In this document: positions 17,492-27,122 of the stretch, in pieces
Numbering within the stretch: position 1 is the first letter of the stretch
How the letters are laid out: every line of letters starts with the position of its first letter
Assembly (NCBI GenBank): GCA_023396415.1
Contig: JAEWWJ010000060.1
Coordinates: 1 to 64,000 of the forward strand
Direction of reading: 5' to 3'
Length of the DNA: 64,000 nt
DNA from: Bacteroidota bacterium
GTDB taxonomy: Bacteria; Bacteroidota; Bacteroidia; Bacteroidales; F082
Program-made: the position numbers and the translations under genes
The notes under the pieces: model-generated
The model's database searches: none
What the model was told of the DNA's origin: nothing
The model's input: only the letters and a program-made list of their open reading frames with translations

Positions 17492-19195
17492 TTATTTTCC
17501 GCTTACCTTGGTCCAATTGTCTTTTAATGAAACGGTTCTGTTAAACACCAAGGCGTCGGGACGGCTGTCTTTGTCCACACAAAAATAACCGATGCGTTGA
17601 AATTGAAATTTGTCATTTTGGGTAGCTTGCGCCAACACCGGTTCTAACTTGCAATTTTTCAGCACCTTTAAAGATTCAGGGTTGAGGAATTCCAAAGCGT
17701 CACGGTCTTTGTGACCAGCCGGGTCTTCGTCCATAAACAGACGATCATACAAACGCACTTCGGCTTCAATACATGTACTGGCTTCAACCCAATGCAATGT
17801 ACCCTTAACTTTGGGTTGTTTGGAGCCGCTGCCGCTTTTGGTATCCACATCATAGGTGCAATAAACGGTTTGTACTTCATGGTTTTCATCCAGATCGAAG
17901 CCGGTACATTGAATGACGTAAGCTCCTTTTAGCCTGACCTCTTTGCCGGGTGCCAATCGGAAATATTTGTTGGGCGGATCAACCATAAAATCATCCCGCT
18001 CAATAAACAGCTCTCTCCCAAACGGAACCATGCGGCTGCCGCTTTGTGGGTCTTCGGGATTGTTTTCGAGGGCAACATTTTCTGTGCTGCCTTCAGTATA
18101 ATTGGTGATTACTAACTTCAATGGGTTTAAAACGGCCATCACCCGATTGGTGATTTTGTTCAAATCTTCACGAACACTAAACTCCAACAATCCAACGTCA
18201 ATCACATTGTCGCGCTTGGCAACGCCAATTCTTTCGGCAAAGGCTCGGATAGAGGCAGGGGTGTAGCCTCTGCGGCGCAATCCGGCGATGGTAGGCATGC
18301 GTGGGTCGTCCCAGCCATTCACAACTTTATTTTTCACCAACTCCAACAATTTTCTTTTACTCATCACGGTGTAGCTCAGGTTGAGGCGGGCAAACTCAAT
18401 TTGTCGAGGGCGGTACGAAGTGTCTATCAAATGGTCGAGAAACCAGTCATAAAGGGGGCGATGCACCTCAAACTCAAGGGTACACAATGAATGTGTGATG
18501 CCTTCAAGATAGTCGCTTTGACCGTGTGCATAATCATACATCGGATATATTTTCCAGGTGTTGCCGGTACGGTGGTGGTCGGCATTCAAGATGCGATACA
18601 TCACCGGATCGCGCATGTGCATGTTGGGTGAGGTCATGTCAATTTTGGCACGTAAAACATGGCTTCCATTGGGAAAATCGCCATTTTTCATCTTTTCAAA
18701 AAGTTGCAAGTTTTCGTCTACGCTTCTGCTTCTGAAAGGACTTTCTGTGCCCGGTCGGGTGGGTGTGCCGCGCTGCTGGCTGATCACTTCCTGCGGCTGA
18801 TCGTCAACATAAGCCAAACCTTTTTTGATTAAAACAACTGCCCAATCATACAGCTGTCCAAAATAATCAGAAGCATAATAGGGTTCATTGTCCCACTGAA
18901 AGCCAAGCCAGCGTACATCGTCCATAATGGAATCAACATATTCTGTTTCTTCCTTTTCGGGGTTGGTATCGTCAAAGCGCAGGTTGCATTTGCCGCCGTA
19001 ATTTTCGGCCATACCAAAATTGAGGCAGATGGACTTGGCATGTCCAATATGCAAATAGCCATTGGGTTCGGGTGGAAAGCGGGTATGTACCCGGCCATCG
19101 TTTTTTTTGGCTTGAAGGTCATCTTCAATGATGGCTTCAATGAAATTGAGTGAGCGTTTGTCTTCGGAAAGAGGTTCGTCTTGAATAGCAGTCAT
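17492..19195 (-). CDS. glnS: Glutaminyl-tRNA synthetase
   Basis: Class I synthetase of about 567 residues charging tRNA-Gln directly. The HIGH motif is in PPEPNGYLHIGHAKS near residue 42, the KMSKS equivalent is VMSKR near residue 260, and the two C-terminal anticodon-binding beta-barrels follow. ATG at 19195 is preferred over 19204 only slightly. It is transcribed toward the adjacent tRNA-Gln gene. The presence of GlnRS implies that Gln-tRNA need not be made through Glu-tRNA amidotransferase. Confidence 0.96.
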   Translation of the reverse strand: MTAIQDEPLSEDKRSLNFIEAIIEDDLQAKKNDGRVHTRFPPEPNGYLHIGHAKSICLNFGMAENYGGKCNLRFDDTNPEKEETEYVDSIMDDVRWLGFQWDNEPYYASDYFGQLYDWAVVLIKKGLAYVDDQPQEVISQQRGTPTRPGTESPFRSRSVDENLQLFEKMKNGDFPNGSHVLRAKIDMTSPNMHMRDPVMYRILNADHHRTGNTWKIYPMYDYAHGQSDYLEGITHSLCTLEFEVHRPLYDWFLDHLIDTSYRPRQIEFARLNLSYTVMSKRKLLELVKNKVVNGWDDPRMPTIAGLRRRGYTPASIRAFAERIGVAKRDNVIDVGLLEFSVREDLNKITNRVMAVLNPLKLVITNYTEGSTENVALENNPEDPQSGSRMVPFGRELFIERDDFMVDPPNKYFRLAPGKEVRLKGAYVIQCTGFDLDENHEVQTVYCTYDVDTKSGSGSKQPKVKGTLHWVEASTCIEAEVRLYDRLFMDEDPAGHKDRDALEFLNPESLKVLKNCKLEPVLAQATQNDKFQFQRIGYFCVDKDSRPDALVFNRTVSLKDNWTKVSGK

Positions 19196-19236
19196 ACAAC
19201 GCAATAGTTTTGATGAAAAATCATTCTTTTGAAGTG

Positions 19237-19244
19237 CAAAAGTA
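19237..19244 (-). promoter_or_regulatory. Bacteroidota -7 promoter element for glnS
   Basis: TACTTTTG on the minus strand, 41 bases before the chosen start. Confidence 0.5.
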
Positions 19245-19395
19245 ATGAGTTTTACATCATTTGCATCCTATCGTTCATCTAATACCTTAGTTTTATTCCC
19301 CTTGACTTTGGCGGGAAGTTTATGCAAAATACAGCTTTGGCAATAGAAATGGGTTTATTTTCGGGATAAAATTTGTAAAAGTAGTAGCGATCACT

Positions 19396-19403
19396 TACTT
19401 TTG
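19396..19403 (+). promoter_or_regulatory. Bacteroidota -7 promoter element
   Basis: TACTTTTG, 20 bases before the start of the outer-membrane protein gene at 19424. Confidence 0.5.
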
Positions 19404-19423
19404 TTTCATAAAAACAAAAAATT

Positions 19424-20158
19424 ATGACAATCATTCGTCCATCAACGAGAACGAAAATACACTTAGCTACCCTAATTTTAGGTTGTTTTTTCCTTTTAGG
19501 GTCAACCCTGAACGCGCAAAATCTCCCCGAGGAGGAGGTAGAAACAACAACCCAAGAAAAGACAGGTGATTTTGGTCTTGCCATCGGCATAAAGGCCAAT
19601 ACGATGGGTTTTGGTGGCGAAGTAACAGCCCAAATAAAGCCCAAATTACACCTCCGCCTTGGTGGAACATATTACAAATACACCCTTGACATGAAGCCTT
19701 TTGAGGATTTTGTAAAAGGTGAGGGATACATCAAAGCGGGAGGAATTAGTCTTTTGGCCAACTGGCAGTTGGGGAGGGTTTTTTTCTTGTCTGCCGGAGG
19801 TATTTTTAACCTCACCGAAGCCCGTGTGAATGGCGTTTCGGCAAAATCGGTTTATGTAGGTTCTATTGAGGTTCAACCCGAAGATGTTGGCTTTGTTGAT
19901 ATTGCGGTTGAACCATCACTTAAAATTTTGCCTTATGCCGGTTTGGGCATAGGCAGAACAATTTCTAAAAACAGGGTCGTATCTTTCGCTTTTGAACTCG
20001 GAGCGGCCTACATCAACAAACCCAAAGCAACCCTTATCACCACAGGTATGCTTAGTCCTACCTCTTCTCCGGAACAGGTTGATCAATTGAATGAAAATCT
20101 CTCTTGGATCAATTTGTATCCAATGGTGAGTTTTCAACTTAGTTTCAAAATCATTTAA
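19424..20158 (+). CDS. Predicted outer-membrane beta-barrel protein
   Basis: A 244-residue protein with signal peptide (cleavage after LNAQ) and an acidic linker (PEEEVETT), then about eight amphipathic strands (GGTYYKYTL, FFLSAGGIFNLT) and a final aromatic strand YPMVSFQLSFKII. This pattern fits a small OmpA- or OmpW-like barrel without a peptidoglycan-binding domain. It is followed after 14 bases by a large lipoprotein gene, so the two probably form one operon and one outer-membrane complex. No specific family is recognised. Confidence 0.75.
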   Translation: MTIIRPSTRTKIHLATLILGCFFLLGSTLNAQNLPEEEVETTTQEKTGDFGLAIGIKANTMGFGGEVTAQIKPKLHLRLGGTYYKYTLDMKPFEDFVKGEGYIKAGGISLLANWQLGRVFFLSAGGIFNLTEARVNGVSAKSVYVGSIEVQPEDVGFVDIAVEPSLKILPYAGLGIGRTISKNRVVSFAFELGAAYINKPKATLITTGMLSPTSSPEQVDQLNENLSWINLYPMVSFQLSFKII

Positions 20159-20172
20159 ACACGCTTTTAATT

Positions 20173-21834
20173 ATGAAAACATATCAAATTGTTCAGAAAG
20201 TAGCATTAGCTCTCCTCGGAGGAGTGTTGTTGTTTTCGGTTAGTGCTTGCAAAAAAGCAGTAAACCCCATCGAAAATCTCAACCTTATCATTGATTATAA
20301 CATCATCAAAACCACCCTCGACGTTCAGCTTGTGGATGCCACCACCGGGCGTATTCTTAACAGCGAAGCCAGTCAAGGTGCTTATGTAAAGTACTCAGGT
20401 CCTGATGAAGATGCCGTTGTTGATGTGTTGGGTGTGCGGCCCACTGACAAAAAGTTTGGGGTCAGCCGAGGTCTAACCACTTTGGCACTGGTGCCCAATG
20501 CTCCGTATGAACCCAGTCCCGAGGATGCCGTCAATTTTAATGTCATAGCGCACGTGCAAGGCTACCTTGTGTCATCCAAAGAAGTAAATATCACCCAAAA
20601 GGGTCGTAACTTTGTTAGCATCAGCTTGGTTCCTCTATCCAATCCACCTTCAGGTGTTTTTGTGCGTCAAGAACACAATGCCGCCACAACACAAGCAGGC
20701 AGAGTAGTTGCTCCCGGCAGTGTTGTCGTGCCCGGCGGTAGCGCTCGTGTTACTATCCCCGAGGGGATGCTCATTCGCGATTCGGGTGGAAACCCGCTTT
20801 CGGGTAGTTTAGATGTGACTTTGGTTCGCTTTAGCAATACCGATCCTCAATCCATTGCTGCCTTTCCGGGTGGATTGCTGCCCACTGTGACCCGTCTTGA
20901 TGGTTCAACAACCAATGGAATGATGTATTCAGGAGGCTTTGTGGCCATTGAAATCAAAGACGCAAACGGAAACATTGCGGCTACTTTTGAAGATGGTAAA
21001 TTGGGTTTGATTACGCTTATTGATGCGCAAACCTATAACCCTATAACCAAAACTAACATTGCGGTTGGTGATGTGGTTCCGTTGTGGAGCTTGAACGAAA
21101 ACACCGGGGTTTGGAAAGAAGAAGGCGCAGCAACAGCACTCATGTTAGAGGGTAGTCTGCATTTTGAGGTGGAGCTTTCTCACTTGTCATATTATAATTT
21201 TGGTTGGTTGCAAGGAACGGTTTGCGAAAACAGCAGTCCATTCCAGTTTACTACCAATGTGCCGCTAACAGGGCCATTTCTTATTAAAGGATATGTTTAT
21301 CGTCAAGATGACAATGTTTTGATTAGCACTATTGTGGTTTGGGTGGAAAGTGCTCAATCAACTTTTACCACCTATGCGCCTGCCGGCGTGCCATTGCGTA
21401 TTGTTTGGGACACACAAAACTCAACTTATTTGAGTGTTGACCCTTCTTCGCAACCCACCTTAATTGATGATTTGTGCAGCAGTCAACCCGTAAATGTGAA
21501 CCTAATTGTTTCGCAAGACCCCAGTCTTAAGGAAATCAATATCAGTGTTTCTTTGGTCTGCACCTCTGACAACTCAACTATTATAAAACCATCATTTACT
21601 GCTTATTATATTCCAAAAAACTCACAGGTTGACCCGATTGCCGTTGAAATGGTTCAAGGAAATGCGACCATTCCCGGCATTACACTCGGACAAACCTATT
21701 ACGTATGGATTACCTACGACAACAAGGAATATGGTACGGATGTGGAGGTAACACAGGAAACCTACAATTATCTTAATTATGAATTGCCTGCCGATGTGTG
21801 CGACGAAGTAGTTTCGGCTTTGGATGGTCTTTAA
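20173..21834 (+). CDS. Large lipoprotein, function unknown
   Basis: A 553-residue lipoprotein with lipobox FSVSAC followed by KKAVNP. The mature protein is beta-rich. A carboxypeptidase-regulatory-like segment (about 45-150, VQLVDATTGRILNSEA) is followed by a region with PGSVVVPGGSARVTIPEGM and DVTLVRFSNTD that looks like surface-protein Ig or ZU5-like repeats, and then further beta repeats. No catalytic motif is seen. It forms a probable operon with the preceding barrel protein. A structural or ligand-binding surface role is an inference. Confidence 0.75.
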   Translation: MKTYQIVQKVALALLGGVLLFSVSACKKAVNPIENLNLIIDYNIIKTTLDVQLVDATTGRILNSEASQGAYVKYSGPDEDAVVDVLGVRPTDKKFGVSRGLTTLALVPNAPYEPSPEDAVNFNVIAHVQGYLVSSKEVNITQKGRNFVSISLVPLSNPPSGVFVRQEHNAATTQAGRVVAPGSVVVPGGSARVTIPEGMLIRDSGGNPLSGSLDVTLVRFSNTDPQSIAAFPGGLLPTVTRLDGSTTNGMMYSGGFVAIEIKDANGNIAATFEDGKLGLITLIDAQTYNPITKTNIAVGDVVPLWSLNENTGVWKEEGAATALMLEGSLHFEVELSHLSYYNFGWLQGTVCENSSPFQFTTNVPLTGPFLIKGYVYRQDDNVLISTIVVWVESAQSTFTTYAPAGVPLRIVWDTQNSTYLSVDPSSQPTLIDDLCSSQPVNVNLIVSQDPSLKEINISVSLVCTSDNSTIIKPSFTAYYIPKNSQVDPIAVEMVQGNATIPGITLGQTYYVWITYDNKEYGTDVEVTQETYNYLNYELPADVCDEVVSALDGL

Positions 21835-21945
21835 TTGACAATGAGTTTCAACTCACACACAAGTGGTTTTAAAGTGAGTTGCGTTTAAAAGAATGTGAAG
21901 CGGTGAGATGAATCTGGTTTAGGGTTTGCTCTTGCACATTCGACG

Positions 21946-24111
21946 ATGAAAATTGATATTAAATCATCTGAATTAAAGATCAGAGTCTTGCAAAAATTTC
22001 AAACCTTCGTGCTGCTGACCGGTTTTTCCCTTCTCCTATCCATTTGGGGTCAAGCTCAACCGCAACAAAAGAATTTCCGGGCAATGAATGCTGAGCAAAT
22101 ACTCGACCATCTTAAGCTGGCCAAAAATGTTGTTTTTTCTAACAAAGACTCAAGCTTGGTGATGTTGAACCAAGTGGAGCCTTTGATAGAGAAACAAAAC
22201 GATGAGGCGAAGGCGGTTTTTTATAACACCTTGGGCTTATACCATTGGTTCAACAGAGATTATGATGCAGCGATTAAGAGTTTTGAAACCGCGTTTCACG
22301 TCTGTGGATCGGCTAAAAATTTGTCCACCCATAAAGCCGAAGCTGCCAATAATGCAGGCACTTTATATTCCAGAATGGGGTCGCACGACACGGCCATTGC
22401 CTTATTGAATGAAGCTATTGCTATTGATATTTTGAGCAACAACGAAGTGGGATTAGGAAAATCCTACTATGATTTGGGACTTGCCTACGAGCGAAAGGAC
22501 CAATTTGAACTGGCCTTGCGTTATATGTTGCGATCGAAGGATTTGAATGAAAAAAACGAAGTTTCGCCACAGCGTATTTTGAGTAACTACAACGTTTTGG
22601 CAAATCTTTACAACAGAATCAAAGATTCGACCTCATCCATGGTCTTTTTTAGAAAGGCATTGGAAATTGCTGCTGAAAACAACGATTCATCCTATCTTTG
22701 TATGCTCAACGGCAATATTTCAGTGATGTATAGCAACCAAAATCAAGCGAAAAAATCGCTTGTTTTTGCGCTTAAAAGCAAGACGTTTGTTAACGAGAAA
22801 AATAGTTTTGAGTACCTGCCTATAGTTTTAACAAATATCGCCAGTGCCTACTATGTTCTCAACAGACCCGACTCTTCGATTTATTATTACAGGCAGTTGT
22901 CGAAGTATTTAGACGATTTGAGGTTGATGGATCGCGGTGAAGTTTTGATACAAATGTCTAGTGCCTACTTGAAAGAAAACATGGTAGATTCGGCCATGTA
23001 TTTCAATCAAAAGGGCTTAGAAATCGTTCGCTCCTTATCATCCTATTCCCTTATTGCGGAAGGTTTGTTGACGCTTTCAGCAATAGATAGTGCCCGCAAC
23101 GATTTTAAAAGTGCCTATATCAACTATAAGCGCGGACAAACGATCAATGACAGCATTCTCGACAATGAGCACAAATCGAGAATTGTTGAAATGAAAATCA
23201 TTTACGAGGTAGATAAAAAAGAATCGGAAAATCGGCTCTTGGTAACCCAAAACCAACTCAAGGAAAGAATGATCAAAGGTCAGCGATTGGCCCTGTTCGG
23301 CTTTATTTTTTTGGTGCTGCTGCTCTTGGTTTCTATCTATCTGCTTAACCGAACGCGCAAAAAAATAGCAGCCCAAAAAGAAGTGATTGCAACAAACAAC
23401 TTGCGGTTGCAGGAGCTCAACCAAACAAAAGACAAGTTTATCTCCATCATCGCCCACGATTTACGAAGTCCTTTCAACTCGCTGTTAGGGTTGCTGCAAG
23501 AGCTGTCCGAAAATTATAGGTCATACACCGATGAGGAAAAGATTCACATTATCGAAAATCTGTATGTGAGCAGCACCAACACCTATGGCCTACTTGTGAA
23601 CCTCTTGGATTGGACCCTTGCCCAACGCAGCGGCTTTGAAAATAAACCTACCGACACCAATTTATACCTTGCGGTTGAAAGTGTTTTCAGGTTTTTGTCA
23701 GGGCGAGCGCAACAGAAAAAGCATCTGTTGGTCAATCAAGTAGAACACGAGCTGACGGTGTTTGTTGATCAAAACATCCTTACCAACATCATTATCAATT
23801 TGGTGAACAATGCCATCAAGTTTACAAAAGACGAAGGAAGGATTGAAGTAAGTGCGCTTGTGCAGTTGGATGGGCGGGTGCGCATTTTTGTCAAAGATAC
23901 TGGAATTGGTATTCCGGCTGACAAAATTCAACAGCTGTTTGATCTCGGTTCCGACTTTAAGCGCAAAGGTACCAGCGATGAAATGGGCACCGGCTTGGGC
24001 CTTGTATTGGCTAAAGAATTCATTAAAATGAGCCATGGCGAGCTGTCTGTTGAAAGCGAAGAAGGCAAAGGCAGCACTTTTTCGTTTACCCTTCCAACAA
24101 AAGCATCCTAA
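21946..24111 (+). CDS. TPR-containing membrane sensor histidine kinase
   Basis: A 721-residue protein with an N-terminal signal anchor, a periplasmic array of tetratricopeptide repeats (about 85-420), one transmembrane helix (about 447-467, ALFGFIFLVLLLLVSIYLL), a short coiled coil, then HisKA with H-box IIAHDLRSPFNS (His about 505) and an HATPase domain with DTGIGIP and GTGLGLVLA. This layout is common in Bacteroidota. No response regulator is adjacent, so it is an orphan whose partner lies elsewhere. TPRs facing the periplasm suggest sensing of a protein or peptide partner. Confidence 0.92.
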   Translation: MKIDIKSSELKIRVLQKFQTFVLLTGFSLLLSIWGQAQPQQKNFRAMNAEQILDHLKLAKNVVFSNKDSSLVMLNQVEPLIEKQNDEAKAVFYNTLGLYHWFNRDYDAAIKSFETAFHVCGSAKNLSTHKAEAANNAGTLYSRMGSHDTAIALLNEAIAIDILSNNEVGLGKSYYDLGLAYERKDQFELALRYMLRSKDLNEKNEVSPQRILSNYNVLANLYNRIKDSTSSMVFFRKALEIAAENNDSSYLCMLNGNISVMYSNQNQAKKSLVFALKSKTFVNEKNSFEYLPIVLTNIASAYYVLNRPDSSIYYYRQLSKYLDDLRLMDRGEVLIQMSSAYLKENMVDSAMYFNQKGLEIVRSLSSYSLIAEGLLTLSAIDSARNDFKSAYINYKRGQTINDSILDNEHKSRIVEMKIIYEVDKKESENRLLVTQNQLKERMIKGQRLALFGFIFLVLLLLVSIYLLNRTRKKIAAQKEVIATNNLRLQELNQTKDKFISIIAHDLRSPFNSLLGLLQELSENYRSYTDEEKIHIIENLYVSSTNTYGLLVNLLDWTLAQRSGFENKPTDTNLYLAVESVFRFLSGRAQQKKHLLVNQVEHELTVFVDQNILTNIIINLVNNAIKFTKDEGRIEVSALVQLDGRVRIFVKDTGIGIPADKIQQLFDLGSDFKRKGTSDEMGTGLGLVLAKEFIKMSHGELSVESEEGKGSTFSFTLPTKAS

Positions 24112-24125
24112 ACGTTTGCTTCTTT

Positions 24126-25238
24126 TTAACTTGCCTTTTTGTATCGCTTGATCGAAAAAGTGAGCATAGCCACAGCATAAGCCACCAAAGCGAAAAATAA
24201 ACCGGAGATGTCGACAAAGCCGCTTCCTTTTAGCATAATCATTCGGTTGATTTGAATGAAATAGGCAATGGGATTCAGTTTGTTGAGCCATTGTGCCCAG
24301 GGCGGCATACTTTCTACCGGCGTGAAAAGCCCACTCATCAAAATGAAAACGACAAGAAAAAACCACGAGATGAACATGGCCTGCTGCATGGTGTCGCTAA
24401 ATGTTGAAACAAACAATCCGATGCCCAGCACCACCAACAAATACACCGAAGCAGCGCCAAGAAGCAGAGGAATACTGCCTTCGACAGGAATGCCAAAAAC
24501 GATGCGCGCAAAAATGAGCCCAATGATGAACTCAAAAATGGCAATCATCCAAAATGGCAGAAGTTTCCCAACCATAAATTGGTGTTTGAGGATTGGTGTT
24601 ACATTGATTTGCTCGATCGTTCCCATTTCTTTTTCTTTTACAATATTCATCCCCGAAAGGAACATCCCGATAAGGGTAACCAGCAACACCAAAATGCCAG
24701 GCACCATATACGTTTTATAATCGAGTTTGGGATTGTACCAAAATTGGGGATGCAGTGCAATGGGCGAAGCTGATGCACGTGATGGCAGTTGTTCCACCAA
24801 AAGTTCCGTGTTAAAACTATTGACAATAGATAAGGTATAGCCGTTCATGAGGCTTGCCGCGCTGCCGTTAATGGCATTGGTAACTAACAATATAGAGGCT
24901 TTTTCGCCCCGCTTCAATTGCTTTTCAGTGTGTTGATTGATCACCAATAGCTGATCGGCATGATTGGTTTTAATCTGCTCCATACCCTTGTCATAGCTCG
25001 CTGCCAAAAAGTTAACGCTATAAAAGGGAGAGCCGGTAAATTTGGCTGTCAAATCACGCGAAAGGCTGCTGTGGTCGTGATCAATAATGGTTAGACGTGT
25101 ATTTTTTAACTCAAAGGTTGCTGTGTATGAAAGAATTAACAATTGAACGATAGGCATCACCAAAATGATGGGCAGCATCACCCGATCGCGGAAAATTTGC
25201 CTGATTTCTTTTTGAATGATGTAAAAAATAATGCGCAT
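24126..25238 (-). CDS. ABC-2 type exporter permease (second subunit)
   Basis: Inner-membrane permease of about 370 residues with one N-terminal helix, a large periplasmic loop (about 45-175) and five C-terminal helices, as in YbhR/YbhS and other ABC-2 drug exporters. KEKEMGTIEQINVTP matches the conserved loop of this family. The start at 25238 is chosen because the longer frame to 25334 would overlap the preceding permease gene. It is the last gene of the tetR-led export operon. Confidence 0.9.
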   Translation of the reverse strand: MRIIFYIIQKEIRQIFRDRVMLPIILVMPIVQLLILSYTATFELKNTRLTIIDHDHSSLSRDLTAKFTGSPFYSVNFLAASYDKGMEQIKTNHADQLLVINQHTEKQLKRGEKASILLVTNAINGSAASLMNGYTLSIVNSFNTELLVEQLPSRASASPIALHPQFWYNPKLDYKTYMVPGILVLLVTLIGMFLSGMNIVKEKEMGTIEQINVTPILKHQFMVGKLLPFWMIAIFEFIIGLIFARIVFGIPVEGSIPLLLGAASVYLLVVLGIGLFVSTFSDTMQQAMFISWFFLVVFILMSGLFTPVESMPPWAQWLNKLNPIAYFIQINRMIMLKGSGFVDISGLFFALVAYAVAMLTFSIKRYKKAS

Positions 25239-25249
25239 ACCTTGGAACT

Positions 25250-26347
25250 TTAATCTAATCTCAGCTTGAATTTTTTTACACTCATGCCAATAAAAAAAGC
25301 AGTCATGGCAACAAGAATCAGCGTTTCTCTCCAAATATAGGCCATCCCCAAGCCTTTTAGCATGATGCTTTTAATGATGATAATGAACCACTTGCTGGGC
25401 ATAATATTACTCAGCAGTTGCAAGGGGAGTGGCATATTTTCAATAGGAAAAATAAATCCCGAAAGCAATATCGTGGGTAGCATCAGTGCAAACATAGAAA
25501 GCAGCATAGCCGTTTGTTGGCTGTTGCTAAGTGTAGAAATGAAAATACCCATCGCCAACGACATAAAAATGAACAGCATACTCTGCGCCAGCAACAAGGT
25601 CAAACTACCTTGAATGGGCATCCCGAAAACGGTAGAGGCCAGCAATAAAATAACCAAAGCATTGACGAATGAAAGTAAAACGTAGGGTATTACTTTGCCG
25701 ATAATGATTTGAAATGGTCGTAAAGGCGATACAAGTAAAACTTCCATGGTGCCCATTTCTTTTTCTCTTGCAATGGAAATGGAGGTCATCATGGCCGAAA
25801 TGAGCATGAGTAAAACCGTGATGGTGCCGGGAACAAACATAAACACGCCTTTCAGTTCGGGATTGTATTGCATGGTAGTTTCCACCTGTAGGGTTTGTAA
25901 GAGCGGTGCGGGCAAAGTGGTTTGTTTCACATAATCCATCACAATGGCTTGGGCATAATTGCTGATGAGGTTGGCTGTGTTGGGATCGGAAGCATCGGTC
26001 AAAATTTGTATGTTGGCTTGATGGTTAGACCCCATTTTTTTTGCAAAATCAGGCTCGAAAACCACTACCATCTTAATCTTTCCTTTTCTAAAAGCGGGTT
26101 CAATTTGGGAAGCTTTTTCAAGCTGATCGTTCAGCTGAAAATATCCTGACGAAAGCATCTTGTGTGTAATGGCTTCCGTTACGTGGTCTTTTGAATGGTC
26201 AAGGAAGGCAATATCGGCGTTCTTGATTTCATTGGTGATGGCATATCCAAACAAAAGCACTTGCGCAATGGGCATTCCAAATAGGATAAACATGGTGCGC
26301 AGGTCGCGAAAAATATGTAGAAACTCTTTGAGGATGAACCCTTTCAT
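25250..26347 (-). CDS. ABC-2 type exporter permease (first subunit)
   Basis: Paralogue of the next gene, 365 residues with the same topology: one N-terminal helix, a periplasmic loop with a DxxxP-rich region, and five C-terminal helices. AREKEMGTMEVLLVSPL is the family loop. The two permeases probably form a heterodimer in the inner membrane driven by the two ATPases encoded just upstream, with the HlyD lipoprotein and TolC completing a trans-envelope pump. Confidence 0.9.
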   Translation of the reverse strand: MKGFILKEFLHIFRDLRTMFILFGMPIAQVLLFGYAITNEIKNADIAFLDHSKDHVTEAITHKMLSSGYFQLNDQLEKASQIEPAFRKGKIKMVVVFEPDFAKKMGSNHQANIQILTDASDPNTANLISNYAQAIVMDYVKQTTLPAPLLQTLQVETTMQYNPELKGVFMFVPGTITVLLMLISAMMTSISIAREKEMGTMEVLLVSPLRPFQIIIGKVIPYVLLSFVNALVILLLASTVFGMPIQGSLTLLLAQSMLFIFMSLAMGIFISTLSNSQQTAMLLSMFALMLPTILLSGFIFPIENMPLPLQLLSNIMPSKWFIIIIKSIMLKGLGMAYIWRETLILVAMTAFFIGMSVKKFKLRLD

Positions 26348-26372
26348 TTTTGAGGTGCTTTTTTGTGAAAGG

Positions 26373-27122
26373 TTATTTTTCGGGATTTGTTTGGCCTTTG
26401 CGCGCCAATTGAATGAAAACCTCGTTCATGGAGTGTGCTTGATAGGTTTTTTTGAGTGCTGCGGGGGTGTCTAAAGCCTCTATGCGTCCGTCAGCCATAA
26501 TAGAAACGCGTTCGCAGTATTCAGCCTCGTCCATATAATGCGTCGTAACAAAAATGGTCACGCCTTTTTCGGCGGCTTGATAAATCATTTCCCAAAACTG
26601 TCGGCGTGTCAAAGGGTCAACCCCTCCTGTGGGTTCATCCAAAAAAATCAATTTTGGTTGGTGGATCATCGCTACCGAAAAGGCAAGCTTTTGTTTCCAG
26701 CCGAGAGGAATTTCTTTGAGAATTTTATTTCGTATGTGCGTTAATTGCAGATCTTCAAGCATTTGCGCTGTGCGTAATTTAATGTCGGCGACTGACAGGC
26801 CATAAATTCCTCCATAGAACTGAAAATTTTCTCTCACGGTTAAATCCTCGTAAAGCGAAAACCGCTGACTCATATATCCAATGTTTTGTTTTATTTTTTC
26901 GGCTTGGGTGTAAACGTTGAAGCCTACCACTTCAATGTCGCCGGAGGTAGGCTTTTGAAGTCCACACAAAATTTTGATAGTGGTCGTTTTTCCGGCTCCG
27001 TTGGCGCCAAGAAAACCAAATATTTCTCCTTGATACACCTCAAAGCTGAGGTGGTCGTTGGCGACAAAGTTGCCAAATTTCTTCACCAGATTGCGAACTT
27101 TGATGACGGGTTCAGTTTCCAT
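26373..27122 (-). CDS. ABC exporter ATPase (YbhF second-half type)
   Basis: ATP-binding subunit of 249 residues. Walker A is GANGAGKTT, Walker B LIFLDEPTGGVDP, and the H-loop lies in FVTTHYMDEAEYC. The ABC signature is not LSGGQ but PLGWKQK, a degenerate form that also occurs in the second half of YbhF-type tandem ATPases. The start at 27122 overlaps the end of the upstream ATPase gene by 11 bases, so the two are translationally coupled. The pair corresponds to a split YbhF. Confidence 0.92.
   Translation of the reverse strand: METEPVIKVRNLVKKFGNFVANDHLSFEVYQGEIFGFLGANGAGKTTTIKILCGLQKPTSGDIEVVGFNVYTQAEKIKQNIGYMSQRFSLYEDLTVRENFQFYGGIYGLSVADIKLRTAQMLEDLQLTHIRNKILKEIPLGWKQKLAFSVAMIHQPKLIFLDEPTGGVDPLTRRQFWEMIYQAAEKGVTIFVTTHYMDEAEYCERVSIMADGRIEALDTPAALKKTYQAHSMNEVFIQLARKGQTNPEK

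Noticed and set aside
23698..24366. Minus-strand frame of 222 codons across the end of the TPR kinase gene
   Set aside because: Antisense to the HATPase domain and composition is unlike a protein (many His, Gln and Cys); shadow frame.
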